A stretch of 64,000 nucleotides of DNA, from NCBI GenBank assembly GCA_038025085.1, contig CM076147.1, positions 32,896,766 through 32,960,765 of the forward strand, in the 5' to 3' direction. Below, in pieces: positions 11,773 through 21,850 of this stretch. The stretch is from Tetragonia tetragonoides. Lineage: Eukaryota; Streptophyta; Magnoliopsida; Caryophyllales; Aizoaceae. The notes beneath the pieces are model-generated. The model was not told the origin of the DNA, did not search any database, and was given only the letters and a program-made list of their open reading frames with translations. The position numbers were made by a program, and so were the translations under genes. Numbering within the stretch: position 1 is the stretch's first letter; the number at the start of each line of letters is the position of its first letter.

Positions 11773-12295
11773 TGAAACCTGGATAATACTCGTACCTAGT
11801 CAAAAACCAGCTTCATACTTCCTAACTTCAATGTCGAAGATAAGAGCTTGATCATCTTTCTAGCTCACGAGCTTAAAGATGCAAACACATCGATTTCTTC
11901 CAAGAAACTGTCGAGAGCATAAATTTCTTCCACCAAGTAAAACCTCCTGTAAACAGTAGTAGGCTGCATCACTGCAAGTCTGCAATGAAGCTCTTTTCAG
12001 TCTGTTCTTTGTGTGCCTATTGCAATACATTCTGTTTCTCTACATCAGTCACGTTCCTTCTGTTAGAGACGTATTGCTTGGCGACTGGCGTACCTCTCAA
12101 CTGAGTCTATGTTGTGGGAAAACAAGCAGGTTACAGTTAAACGGGATCTAACAATCAGCATTATCATATCCATCAATAGGTCAACAAAATTACATTCATG
12201 AATATACAAAATTCAACAAAAATAGACCAAACTTTTAACTTCACGAAAAAAAACATTCCTCTAAAGTCAGTATATGACCTGCCTACAAAATTGAT
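11773..12295. other. 3' flank / probable 3' UTR of the ALIS gene
   Basis: No coding region seen. It lies directly downstream of the minus-strand ALIS stop, so part is probably 3' UTR. The Copia element is inserted about 520 bp beyond the stop. Confidence 0.45.
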
Positions 12296-13348
12296 TTATG
12301 GCCCTCCTGGATTTCTATTCCAGGACAAATGGAAAGGATCCCCGAGTCGCCTAGGCTTGATAAGATATATAAGAGTGAATGTCATAGCCAAGAAGAAACA
12401 CAAGCCGCCTACAGTGAGGTAAGCAATGCCAAGGAAGACATTTTTCCCACCAAGCCAGCTAGTAGTCGAAAGTACCAACATCTTTTTTCCACCGAAGCTG
12501 TAGGTATTATATCTGTTCTGAAGAGTTACATTTAACACATCATTGACATCCAAATCCTGCTCTATCCTACCATACAATTTCCGAAAAGTAGGAAGTGCTG
12601 CAGTTTGCATCCATACAATCAAGTCCTCTTGCTCGCTAAGCGGGATAGATTCATCCAAATGAGCACCACCAATAAGGGTTCCATTCTGAAAGTTCTTTGG
12701 AAAAACATCCTTCCCAAATTTGTGCTCTCTATCACTTCTCCAAGAAATATTCTTCTTGTTGACAGTTAAGTTCTGGTATTTATTACCTATAGAAAAACTA
12801 TAGGTGTCATTGAACATGCTCCAAGCTATGAGACCGCATGGCACAATTGGCTTCCCATTAGCCATACCTTCCATTTTACAAGCACTAACTTGAGACTCAC
12901 TCTTTTTATGCCTCAACTGTATATCACTTCTGCTTTTCACATAAATTCTATGGTTCTGATAAAAGTGGTCAAGTTGATAGTAAATATAAATGGGTGCTTT
13001 CATAAACTTTGACACATTCAGTGACTTAATGCAGGTTTTATCCCCAGGACTTTTAATGATATCAACCCTCTCCTTGTTGCTCTTCCCCTTCAAGCAATCA
13101 TCATCGTATCGATAGACGATTTCGACGACTTCACGGGACGCAAACAGGGAAGCAACTCCAATAGGAATAAACACAATGCTGATAAGCATGAATGCAAAAA
13201 TTACCCATCGAGGTGTTAAGATTGGTTTGTATGCTGGTAGTTCTTGTTGAGTAAACTGTGAATACTTGGGTCTCCGCTTATCATTCCTTCTTATAGGAGA
13301 GTGATTGGCGGGTCCAGCAGAGCTTGATGTAGCAGGGTTTGAACTCAT
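12296..13348 (-). CDS. ALA-interacting subunit (ALIS), LEM3/CDC50 family
   Basis: An uninterrupted 350-residue CDC50 protein. CDC50/ALIS proteins are the non-catalytic beta subunits of P4-ATPase phospholipid flippases; they are needed for ER exit and activity of the ALA pump. Seen here: a cytosolic N-terminus, a transmembrane segment at about 48-70 (WVIFAFMLISIVFIPIG), a large luminal domain with paired cysteines and several N-glycosylation sequons (NVS, NDT, NLT, NIS, NGT, NVT), a second transmembrane segment at about 302-330, and the typical C-terminus KPRRLGDPFHLSWNRNPGG. Start chosen at MSSNPATSSS (13348); an in-frame ATG eight codons upstream is less likely. Length matches the family. 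The absence of introns may mean a retrocopy; that needs comparison with other family members. Which paralogue (1, 3 or 5) cannot be told. Confidence 0.93.
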   Translation of the reverse strand: MSSNPATSSSAGPANHSPIRRNDKRRPKYSQFTQQELPAYKPILTPRWVIFAFMLISIVFIPIGVASLFASREVVEIVYRYDDDCLKGKSNKERVDIIKSPGDKTCIKSLNVSKFMKAPIYIYYQLDHFYQNHRIYVKSRSDIQLRHKKSESQVSACKMEGMANGKPIVPCGLIAWSMFNDTYSFSIGNKYQNLTVNKKNISWRSDREHKFGKDVFPKNFQNGTLIGGAHLDESIPLSEQEDLIVWMQTAALPTFRKLYGRIEQDLDVNDVLNVTLQNRYNTYSFGGKKMLVLSTTSWLGGKNVFLGIAYLTVGGLCFFLAMTFTLIYLIKPRRLGDPFHLSWNRNPGGP

Positions 13349-13717
13349 CAGAAATAATGCTTCAATGAGCAAAATGATACCCAGGAAAAAATAAGAAAAA
13401 CCCAGATGAAATTAACCCAAAAGACTGCTTTTTTATCAAATCAAACCAACAAATATGGTGAAAAACAATGATGGGTAGCGAATTGAAGAAATAGATAGTT
13501 GGTTTGAGTGATTAGTTTAGGTTAATTGCGGTTTCTGATTTTTGGGTTTGGTAATAATCTTGTTGTTATTACCTTTTCTCTCTACTCTGAAAATTTGACA
13601 ATGTATAGCAGTATAGGAGAGAGAAATTGGGACACTAGAAGAAATAGAGAAGGGTTGAGGATTTAGTTTGGTTTTTAGGTTAATTGCGGATTTTTTTTGG
13701 GTTGGGGAGGCTTTCAA
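13349..13717 (-). promoter_or_regulatory. ALIS 5' UTR / proximal upstream region cut by a MULE
   Basis: AT-rich leader upstream of the ALIS start. The MULE is inserted 370 bp upstream of the ATG, so distal promoter sequence now lies beyond 20,048. No clear TATA box was assigned. Confidence 0.4.
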
Positions 13718-13726
13718 TTTTTTTAG

Positions 13727-13790
13727 GGTGTTACTAAATACCGCCCCTAAATTACCACCTACCGCCCCCCCCCCAAATTTCAATTTTGCC
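13727..13790 (+). repeat. MULE left terminal inverted repeat
   Basis: CTAAATACCGCCCC, then TACCACCTACCGCCCCCCCC and AAATTTCAATTTTGCCC; it pairs with the reverse complement of 19978-20038. Confidence 0.85.
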
Positions 13791-13969
13791 CTTTTATAAA
13801 TTTTGCACTCATCCTCTCCCTCTGTAACTCTCACACCACTCCCTCTCTAACACCCACTCTACCACCCACTCTCATAGCCAACCTTCATCAACATCGGATG
13901 TCTGCCGGCGACGAGGAAGTGCCGTCGACGGTGGCGGAGGTAAAAAAAAATTTTGCACATTTTTTTGCA

Positions 13970-14161
13970 CGGTCGTCTGCCGATCTCGACTCACCCTTGG
14001 GTGAGTCGTCTGCGATCGACGACCGACCCAAGGGTGAGTCGTCTGCTACAGGCGACTCACCCTTGGGCGAGTCGTCTGCTACAGGCGACTCACCCTTGGG
14101 TCGGTCGTCGGTCGCAGACGACTCACCCAAGGGTGAGTCGAGATCGGCAGACGACCGACAC
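13970..14161. repeat. Left subterminal array of five GC-rich palindromes
   Basis: Five ~20 bp near-palindromic cores of the type GACTCACCCTTGGGTGAGTC are spaced by GTCTGC(C)GATC or GTCTGCTACAGGC. The array sits inside the first intron of the transposase gene and is followed by A17 and (ATT)n. An inverted counterpart is at 19492-19683. Confidence 0.9.
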
Positions 14162-14177
14162 CGAAAAAAAAAAAAAA

Positions 14178-14185
14178 AATTATTA

Positions 14186-14242
<57 letters not shown>

Positions 14243-14244
14243 TA

Positions 14245-14342
<98 letters not shown>
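14178..14342. repeat. (ATT)n microsatellite, left
   Basis: About 165 bp of almost pure ATT repeats in the first intron of the transposase gene. The long Tyr/Ile reading frames over it are artefacts. Confidence 0.95.
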
Positions 14343-17092
14343 GTTTCTTCCATGGTCCAAACGGATTAACCTAACATTGTTTTCGTTGTTTTCGTTAGGT
14401 TTCTTTGGAGCGGTTCGGTGGTGATGGTGTTGATTACAGTACGCATTTTGTCACTGATGAGTTATTTGATAGTGATATAGATGCAATTAATTGGGCAAAA
14501 CAAATTGCCCTTACTATTGGGTTTGAGTTGATAATTTCGTCACACAAGAAGAATGGAAGCGTAAAATTGTTAAAATGCAATCGAGGTGAACGCTACAGAG
14601 GGGAATTAAGAGACTTAGATACTGCTGCTCGGAAGAAATCGAAAACAAAGGCTTGTAAATGTACGTTCCAGTTAAGAGCTCGGCAAGTGTATGGGTCCAG
14701 TAGTTGGATGATTGTCACATTGCCTGGGATTAGGGGTACGCACAACCATGACTTTGCTGTGTTTCCTGAGGGATATCGTCAGATGAGTGGTCTTAGTCCT
14801 GGGTCAAAGAAACTCGTTCGTGACATGACTTCGGCACAAACAAAGCCATGTGCTATCTTGGCCGCTATTAAGGAAAAATTTCCCGAGGACAATGCAACTA
14901 GACGGCATGTGTACAACCACAGAGATCGTATAAGGAAACTTGATTTTGAAGAGAGAGATGTCATTGGTCAGTTTCATCATTTAGCTGTGGAGAATAAGTA
15001 CGTACATTGGACAAGAGCCGACCGAGCTACTAATGAGGTAACTCACGTGTTCATGGCACACCCTACATCAATTCAGTTACTTCGGTCTTTTCGTTGGTTG
15101 ATTGACTTAGATTCCATGTACAAAACAAACAAGTATAAGATGTCGTTTCTTGAGATAGTGGGGATGACTCCAACCAATAAGAACTTCCTCATAGCTTATG
15201 CCATTATGAAGGATGAGACTCAGGCAAGCTATGCGTGGGTCTTAGATAAGTTGAGGATGCTTATTGGAAATGATGTACACCCAACAGCAATTGTGACCGA
15301 TCGTGAGCTAGGGTTGATGACACCTATTAGAGAGATATTTCCCGAGAGTGCCCATTTGCTCTGTACATGGCACATTAACAAAGTCGTTGAAGACAAAGTG
15401 TACAGACTTTGTGGAAAAGATAAGCTTGTCGCGCAGAGGTTCAAGAACGGGAGGTGAAAAATTATCATGGAAGCTTCCACAGAAGCTGTGTACGATAGAG
15501 CAGTGCGTACGATGAAGGTTAGTTGGAGGAATTACCCTCACGTGATATCCTATGTAGAGGAGACCTGGCTGAGATACAAAGAGATGTTTGTGGCTGCGTG
15601 GACGAATAAGGTGCTACACCTTGGCAACACTACGACTTGCAGGGTGGAGAGTGCACATGCCGCGCTAAAACAGTGGTTGAACTCCTCAACTGGAGCTTTG
15701 GACAATGTTTGGAACAAGGTCAACAAGTCAATCGAGTCACAAATAACTGAGATCAAGTACACACTTGAAGAGTGCAGAAGACGAAGAAGTGTGATGTACT
15801 CGGGTTTTCCATTCAACTATCTGACCGGGTATGTTTCCCATTACTGCTTACAAATATTATTGGCTGAGCTGAACAGGATGAGAGAATTGAGTCACCAAGT
15901 ATTTGATCGTTGCGGTTGTGTATTGAGATCCACTCATCAGATCCCGTGTGCATGTGAGTTGAAAACCGCCACGGATACGGGCACGCCAATTAGCTTGAAT
16001 AGTGTCCACAAATTTTGGCGAACACTCGTTATTAGTGATGCAGTGGAGATAGCTACGCTTGACATGACTGAGCATCCATCTAAGGACCATCGATACTTTC
16101 AGTCTCTGGTCGACGAGGTTAACTCAAGCGACCCGGCAGTTGTGCGCAACATATCTGTCCTTATGAATGAGCAGCTTCATCCTGAGGAAGCGAGTTACGT
16201 CGAGGCGGAAGCGAACACGACAGTCAGAGGTCGACCGAGAGGGAGTTCCTCTACCAGACGTGATCCTAGTTCATGGGAGTACTCCCAGAGGGGTCGTGGT
16301 CGCCCTAGGTCATCCAGTTCGAGCCGCGGGCGTGGTCGTACCTCATCCTCATCGAGTAACGTCGTGCGGAGTACTGGTATGAAAACCCATAATTTATTAA
16401 CATGTACATAATGTTGTTAATTACTTTCTGATAAGTACTATTAATGACTTTCTATTATATTGTCTTGCAGCTGGACACGGAATAGATATCACTGAATTCT
16501 ATCATGTTAACAAAATTCCGGGAATCATCATACCTTTCATTGAAGGATATCTCGATGTGGTTGGGGATGGTAATTGCGGTTTCCGTGTCATTGCGGACTA
16601 CGTTTTCGGAGACCAAGAGCAATGGCGATTGCAAGAGTTTGCATTGCAAACGAACTCTTAGCTAACCGACCATTGTACGAAACCCTATACGTTGAAGGGG
16701 TCGACGCTGGTTACCGCCGTATTATGTGGGACGGAGGTGCGTGTAACTATGATCACTGGATGATAGTAATTGAGGATTTGTTCCCGATTGCCAACCTCTT
16801 CAATGCAGCGATTATGTTATTCGGATACGGCAGCGGAAGGGGGTTATATTCTTGTTACACAGTGCTACCGTTGCAAGCACCTTCGACTGCTACACGTCCA
16901 AGTAGGGAAATTGTCATGTGTCATTTAGGTGATTCGTACATGCATTATATCCGTCTGGATTTAGCCCCAGATTTCCCTGTTCCTCCGATATGCGAAGCAT
17001 GGTTTACTTCCCGTTCTGATAGTGTCGCTGGTTGGGAGCAAATGTATGTTAGGCGAAGAGCACATTGGGATCATTTAGCGATGTCGACGTAA

Positions 17093-17320
17093 TTGAATGT
17101 TTTGCGTGATTGTTATACTTATATCATTGTCACATTTTTGTGTGATTGTTATATTTTGCATGTGGAGAGTGGTCGTGATTATTTGAGGTAAATAAAACAA
17201 CAAATTACAATAAAACAAAAAATGTAAATAAGAAACAACAAATTACAATAACACAAATAAATAACAATAACAATGAAACTCTTATATAAATATATAACAA
17301 ATTCATCTAGGGTCAATACA
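17093..17320. other. Short spacer between convergent MULE genes
   Basis: AT-rich 228 bp between the OTU stop and the PMD stop. It is rich in 'aacaataaca' strings and probably holds both 3' UTRs. Confidence 0.5.
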
Positions 17321-19315
17321 TCATTTGGCAGCCCGCCAATCTCTCATATACTCGTCCATTTGGGATCGAGAATCTTCCGCTTGCTCCGGAGGAATCAAAG
17401 TAATGGCCTGCTCATATAAGACGGCTAGACGATTCACCCACTGCAAAAAAGTAACAATGAGTGTGAGTTCAGAGATATGTAATACGTAAAAATATATATA
17501 TTTTAGTTAATCACTTACATAATCGTTGTTGGATCGTGGAGGAATCACAGGTGCTGCAGCGTCACGTATCAGCCGAGGGTGGGAGTGAAGGTAGTACCAT
17601 GCGAGGTAGTCATCCGTACATGCTGTGGGATCTGACGTGGATGCCTGAAACCCATGGAGACCAAGAATGTAAAATCCCGGGAACATACGCCAGGCATCAG
17701 ATGATATCCGTTCGGGGTAGACAACCTTGTACGAACGACTGCTCCATGACCTGATCGCTTTGTCTGGCCTAAAGATCGGGGAAGGGATACTCTGTACGTA
17801 CCCGATTTGTCGTAAACAACGACCAGGCATGTACGGTTCGATAATATCCCGATACCGTAGCCACCCCATGAATACAGTCCTCGGTACAGATACTGCCGGG
17901 TTAGAACCGTACGGCAGCCACACCACCTACGTAGAAATGTTGAAAGTTACGGTGAAGTAAAAAAAACATAGCAAACGACGAAATAAATCATGAACACCGA
18001 TAACTAAATGACGTACCTCTGACGCTCGCAGATGATCCAAGCGTCTACGTAAGGAGTGCAGTCGAACCACGTCCTTGCCCTCAGCCTGGGCACTCCATAC
18101 GTACGCACGGGGAGCCTCGTCGTCCCCGACAACCATCCGCTCCCGATGAGGTCGGAAGCAGGGAAAGTACTCGTATATCCATGCCTGGAGGAGAGTTAGG
18201 CATCCGCAGATGCCCTGAGAATCCCCGCGACTAGCTATACCGAGCTGACGATATAGGAAGGCGAGGGCAGCAGATCCCCAGGAGAAGTCATGCACCGTTT
18301 CGAAACCGTTGTCCATCACCTCCATCACGCAGGAGGGTCTAATACGGTTACCACTCTTGTCGACAAACAAGGTGGATCCAATAAGTAACCACATCCAAGC
18401 TGTCGCCTGGATGTCCTCCACTTGCTCACGGCAAAGCTCAAAAACCGACTCCGTGAGGACCGCACCGCCCTGCCAGTGGCTACACATCAGTTCATCTCGG
18501 GTGACCCCGAGAACCTCCATGGCCGCCATCTGCAGCTGCCCATCCCATCCCTCATTGGAAACGAGCTGTCCGTCTACAGGAATCCGAAGAATATGCCATA
18601 CATCGTGCAACATGATCGTCATCTCTCCGAACGGCATGTGGAACGAGTTCGTATCCGGCTGCCACCTTTCCACGAATGCAGATATCAGGGGGAAGTCAAT
18701 ATGTCTGAACATAATGTCTGCCAGGTGTGATAACCCAGTCCCCTCGATCTGGGCCCTCATCTCGGCCGACATCTCCGCTCGCCACTGACTCAGCCGCTGA
18801 CAGACACTGAATCGGTTCTGACACTTCAAGAGACCCCTCGTCTCTCCATTCCACATACGAGACGCTACGTGGCCCAGGAAGCTCGGTATGACGCTATCAT
18901 CCGCCGGCCCACCGGGCACAGGCTCTGTTACAAGCCACGTAGTGTCGTCCTCCGCTCTAGATCGTTTGCTAGTACTGGACGACCCAGTACTAACAAACCT
19001 ACCGCCTCTGCCCTTCACCACGCGCCAATCTGAGAATGATTCGACGCCAATCTGATCATCGTCCATGGACTGATCCTCGGAGTAGAACTCGCTACTTGCG
19101 TAATCGTCTTGCTCAGCAGTCATCTCCCTCATCCGAACTGCCTCTCTCTGTCTCCGTACAGAGGCATCAATCCCGCGCGTCCTTGTGTGACGCGGTCCTG
19201 AACCAGCTAGTTCACTAAATAACCTCGGCACCGATTTACCGGCTCCTCCCCATCTATCATTTCACATTTTTAATTAATTAAACAATAATCAATAATAATA
19301 ATAATAATAACGATA

Positions 19316-19377
<62 letters not shown>

Positions 19378-19409
19378 TAAAAATAAAAATAATAATAATA
19401 ATAACAATA

Positions 19410-19479
<70 letters not shown>

Positions 19480-19860
19480 TTTTTTTTTTTTTGTCGGTCG
19501 TCTGCGACCGGCGACTCGCCCAAGGGTGAGTCGTCGGCCGATCTCGACTCACAAAGGGTGAGTCGTCTGCGACCGGCGACTCACCCTTGGGCGAGTCGAG
19601 ATCGGCAGACGACTCACCCTTGGGTGAGTCGCCGGTCGCGGATGACTCACCCAAGGGTGAGTCGAGATCGGCAGACGATCGACAAAAAAAAAAAAAAAAA
19701 AATTCAACACAACTTCAATTCATAAGTTCGCGATTCAATTCAAGGCAAAAAAAATTCAATTCAAAAAAAAAAAAAAAAAAAATCGAAAAGTTAACCCCCC
19801 GCGATGCCGTCGGTCGCCGCCTCCCTCGCCGTCGAAGCCTCTGCCGCTAGCCCCTGACAT
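17321..19860 (-). CDS. Plant mobile domain (PMD) protein carried by the MULE
   Basis: Model with matching phases: exon 1 19860-19796, intron to 19254 (GT..ATAG), exon 2 19253-18017, intron 18016-17927 (GTACGT..CGTAG), exon 3 17926-17519, intron 17518-17441 (GTAAGT..TTGCAG), exon 4 17440-17321 ending TGA. Product 609 residues with no internal stop. The core matches the PMD (aminotransferase-like plant mobile domain) family: LSHLADIMFRHIDFPLISAFVERW, FHMPFGEMTIMLHDVWHILRIPVDG, then VVWLPYGSNPAV and CLRQIGYVQSIPSP. An acidic/charged N-terminus and short C-terminal tail flank it. PMD proteins such as MAIN/MAIL1 act in genome stability and silencing, and PMDs also ride on transposons. Role here unknown. 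Convergent with the transposase gene and in contrast to it intact, so it may still be expressed. Confidence 0.87.
19284..19482. repeat. (AAT)n microsatellite, right
   Basis: About 200 bp of AAT repeats (ATT on the minus strand) inside the first intron of the PMD gene, mirroring 14178-14342. Confidence 0.95.
19492..19683. repeat. Right subterminal array of five GC-rich palindromes
   Basis: Five cores of the GACTCACCC/GGGTGAGTC type, one shortened to GACTCACAAAGGGTGAGTC, lie in the first intron of the PMD gene. Read from the right TIR, the order array, poly-A, (ATT)n is the same as at the left end. Confidence 0.9.
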
Positions 19861-19977
19861 TCCGTTGTTCTTGGTGGTGGTGGTGGTGGTGGTGCCGCCG
19901 GTGTGATGGTGTGGTGGTGAGGATGAGTGAGAGTGAGTGAGGAAGAGAGGAAGGATGAGTGAGAGTGAGTGAGTGAG

Positions 19978-20038
19978 GGTAATATTGAAAATTGAGGGGG
20001 CGGTAGGTGGTAAAAAGGGGCGGTATTTAGCAATTCAC
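19978..20038 (-). repeat. MULE right terminal inverted repeat
   Basis: Reverse complement begins GTGAATTGCTAAATACCGCCCC and continues TACCACCTACCGCCCCC, matching 13727-13790 with a few mismatches. Confidence 0.85.
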
Positions 20039-20047
20039 TTTTTTTAA

Positions 20048-20644
20048 AGTTGATGAATTGGGGCAAAGAAGAGCCTAACACCACAGGACGTGGGTACAAT
20101 TTTCAACGGAAAGTAGAGAAGAGAGGGACTCAAATCACTCAAGAAAAATAAAGGGAGAGAATTAAGCAATTAAAAGAGTAGAAGAAAATCACTCAAAAAA
20201 AAAAAAGTGTAGAAAACTAACCTTACGTTACTGTTATGCTACGGCTATGGTGATTGGTGAATTAATGGTTACCGTGCTCCAATTCTTTGTTTTTTTTTTT
20301 GAGAAGATACGGTGCTCCAATTCTAGAAGCAATAGAGAGGTTTTTTTTTTTTCCTCTTTTGGTGACAGTTTTTGGGTTTAGTTTTTTTTTTTGTTTAATC
20401 ACACATTCACCTAATCTTTTTGGGCGAACACTAATTTTGTTCACATCAGGTTGGTCCACAAATAGATAAAGTATTCCATTAAATAGTTTATCTATTTACA
20501 AAATTTGAACCCTTAACCTTTCTTAAGGGATGAGAGTGCGAAGTGACTGCAAAACCACTCACTGCAACCCATTATTAGTATTTTTCAAAGTTTTGGGTTT
20601 AGTTTAGATTTTTTAATTGCGGATTTTTCGATTTTAGTCTAGCT
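20048..20644. other. Flank to the right of the MULE, no gene seen
   Basis: Contains several poly-T/A runs and a dispersed-repeat-like block at 20,460-20,580 ('atagataaagtattccatt...'). The first part was probably the upstream region of the ALIS gene before the MULE inserted. Confidence 0.35.
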
Positions 20645-21850
20645 ATGAAAATTTAAGTGAAATTGGTTGTAGGGAATATAGGTATTGATCAATAACAAAA
20701 CAATGTATAAAGGAGAAGAGCAGATGACTTATCAAATAATTGTTGCGCCGTGGTATGAAGGCCACTGCCTTGAAAGCGATTTTCGGTACGACTTTGGTGC
20801 AAATCGTCTCCGTCAGTCGCTCCCCAAGGTTAACACAACAACCCCCAAATAAGTGCACTCATTATTGGAGGTTTGAAACTTACACAAATACAATTGTTCG
20901 GAAACTAATCACACAATGAGATATGAGGAGAAGTGCTTGCTTTACATTTCTCTCTACCTCATACTTTAGTTGGAGATGGACACCCTATATATAAATGGAA
21001 AATGTAACCGCCCACCACCCATTAAAGTAGCTTTAATGGGTTTATTAGTGGCACATTATGGGATATGAATTACTCACAATAAATCATAAACGGTTACATA
21101 TTCCCTCATTAACTTTGGTGCCATTATTCCAACAATCCCCCACAAATGGTAACAAATGCCAAGTGACTTAATTTCTGGATAAAGGAAAAGATAGAATACT
21201 TAAGTACCAATGTCCGAAGGATTGAATTGATACGTAGTGAAGTGAGCGAGTGACCGGGCTAATTCAAAGAGTGAAATACTCTTGAACTCAATGAATTAAA
21301 CGTGGTCAATCAAGACCCCCACAACACATATTATACCTTAATTTACTGTAAATTCCGCGATAGAAAAATGTAAACGCAATTATATAGGCCATGCGTATAC
21401 CTTGGGTCTTATGAGTGCTCTAGAAAGATAGCCCAAAATCATTCATAAAAGGCGGCCAAACCTTTACACTCAAGTAAGTGATTTCATCACGTCCATCATA
21501 ACCAAGTCTACCCAACTCACATATGGGTTTGACCAATAAGCAACTGGACTAAAAAACCATTAAGAGCATATGATGCTCAACCTCTCATATATCAACGGTG
21601 AATCCATCAAGTCCGTCTCAATTGGGACCACCCAAAAAATAGGGATATGAAATCATTAAGAGTTAAAAGTTCAACCTCACAACAAGCGGTGAATCCATCA
21701 AGTCCGTCTCATAAGGACCACCATATCAAGGCTATGGATTCATTAAGAGCATGTGCTCAACCTCACAATAGCACCAAAAACACCATAAGGATGGAAAAAA
21801 CTGGGAAAAAGTATTCAAGTCCACCAAGTTCACCTCGCATACACATGATT
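20645..21850 (-). mobile_element. Truncated Copia relative: 3' LTR plus internal 3' region
   Basis: 20,645-21,134 resembles the LTR of the 4-11.8 kb Copia: 'gccgtggtatgaaggccactgcc', 'ccccaaggttaacacaac', 'gtgcactc', ending TTATTCCAACA. It is followed by the same polypurine-tract string ATCCCCCACAAATGG and by a 3' internal region matching 4725-5210 ('gaattactcttgaact...', 'ttccgcgata', 'aggcggcca'). Three or more ~90 bp units ('ggtgaatccatcaagtccgtctc...cattaagagcat') are visible at about 21,481, 21,597 and 21,685. The element breaks off at about 21,850; no coding part or second LTR is present. Confidence 0.75.

Larger units (their letters stand above)
13898..17092 (+). pseudogene. MULE transposase fused to an OTU cysteine-protease-like domain
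   Basis: Model: exon 1 13898-13939 (14 codons), intron 13940-14398 (GT..TTAG), exon 2 14399-16376, intron 16377-16470 (GT..TTGCAG), exon 3 16471-17092; phases agree. Exon 2 encodes a FAR1-type zinc-binding N-terminus (CKC...HNHD), then the MULE domain with Asp in LDSMYKTNKY (about residue 252) and in VTDRELG (about 315). An in-frame TGA at 15455-15457 (about residue 367) precedes the third acidic residue (RVESAHAALK) and a SWIM-like CxC...CxC zinc motif, then an RGRG-rich linker. Exon 3 starts an OTU domain with the catalytic-Cys motif GDGNCGFRVIA; a frame shift near 16,615-16,625 puts the rest, including a candidate His (YMHYIRL) and PIPPxxEAW-like PVPPICEAW, in another frame. Such transposase-OTU fusions are known in plant MULEs. 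One nonsense and one frameshift suggest loss of function. Confidence 0.85.
13727..20038. mobile_element. Mutator-like element (MULE) with transposase-OTU and PMD genes
   Basis: 6,312 bp element. Ends read GGTGTTACTAAATACCGCCCC on the left and, reverse-complemented, GTGAATTGCTAAATACCGCCCC on the right. The inverted similarity covers about 60 bp (CTAAATACCGCCCC, TACCACCTACCGCCCCC, CAATTTT...). A 9 bp TSD, TTTTTTTAG at 13718-13726 and TTTTTTTAA at 20039-20047, matches 8 of 9; this length is typical of Mutator. Two genes converge: transposase-OTU on + and PMD on -. Behind each TIR come a pyrimidine-rich leader, a short first exon, and an intron with five GC-rich palindromes and an (ATT)n tract in mirrored order. 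FAR1/MULE transposase plus TIR plus TSD makes the class assignment firm. Confidence 0.92.

Noticed and set aside
13898..14374. Long frame with poly-Tyr/Ile over the left array and microsatellite
   Set aside because: It is translation of (ATT)n and palindromes inside an intron; the real exon stops at 13939.
18309..18788. Plus-strand frames of 100-159 codons
   Set aside because: Antisense shadows of PMD exon 2.
19278..19654. Poly-Tyr/Leu frames on the minus strand
   Set aside because: Same reason: (AAT)n microsatellite within the first PMD intron.
20460..20580. Possible tRNA-like or gene fragment
   Set aside because: No cloverleaf or coding signal; looks like a dispersed noncoding repeat.
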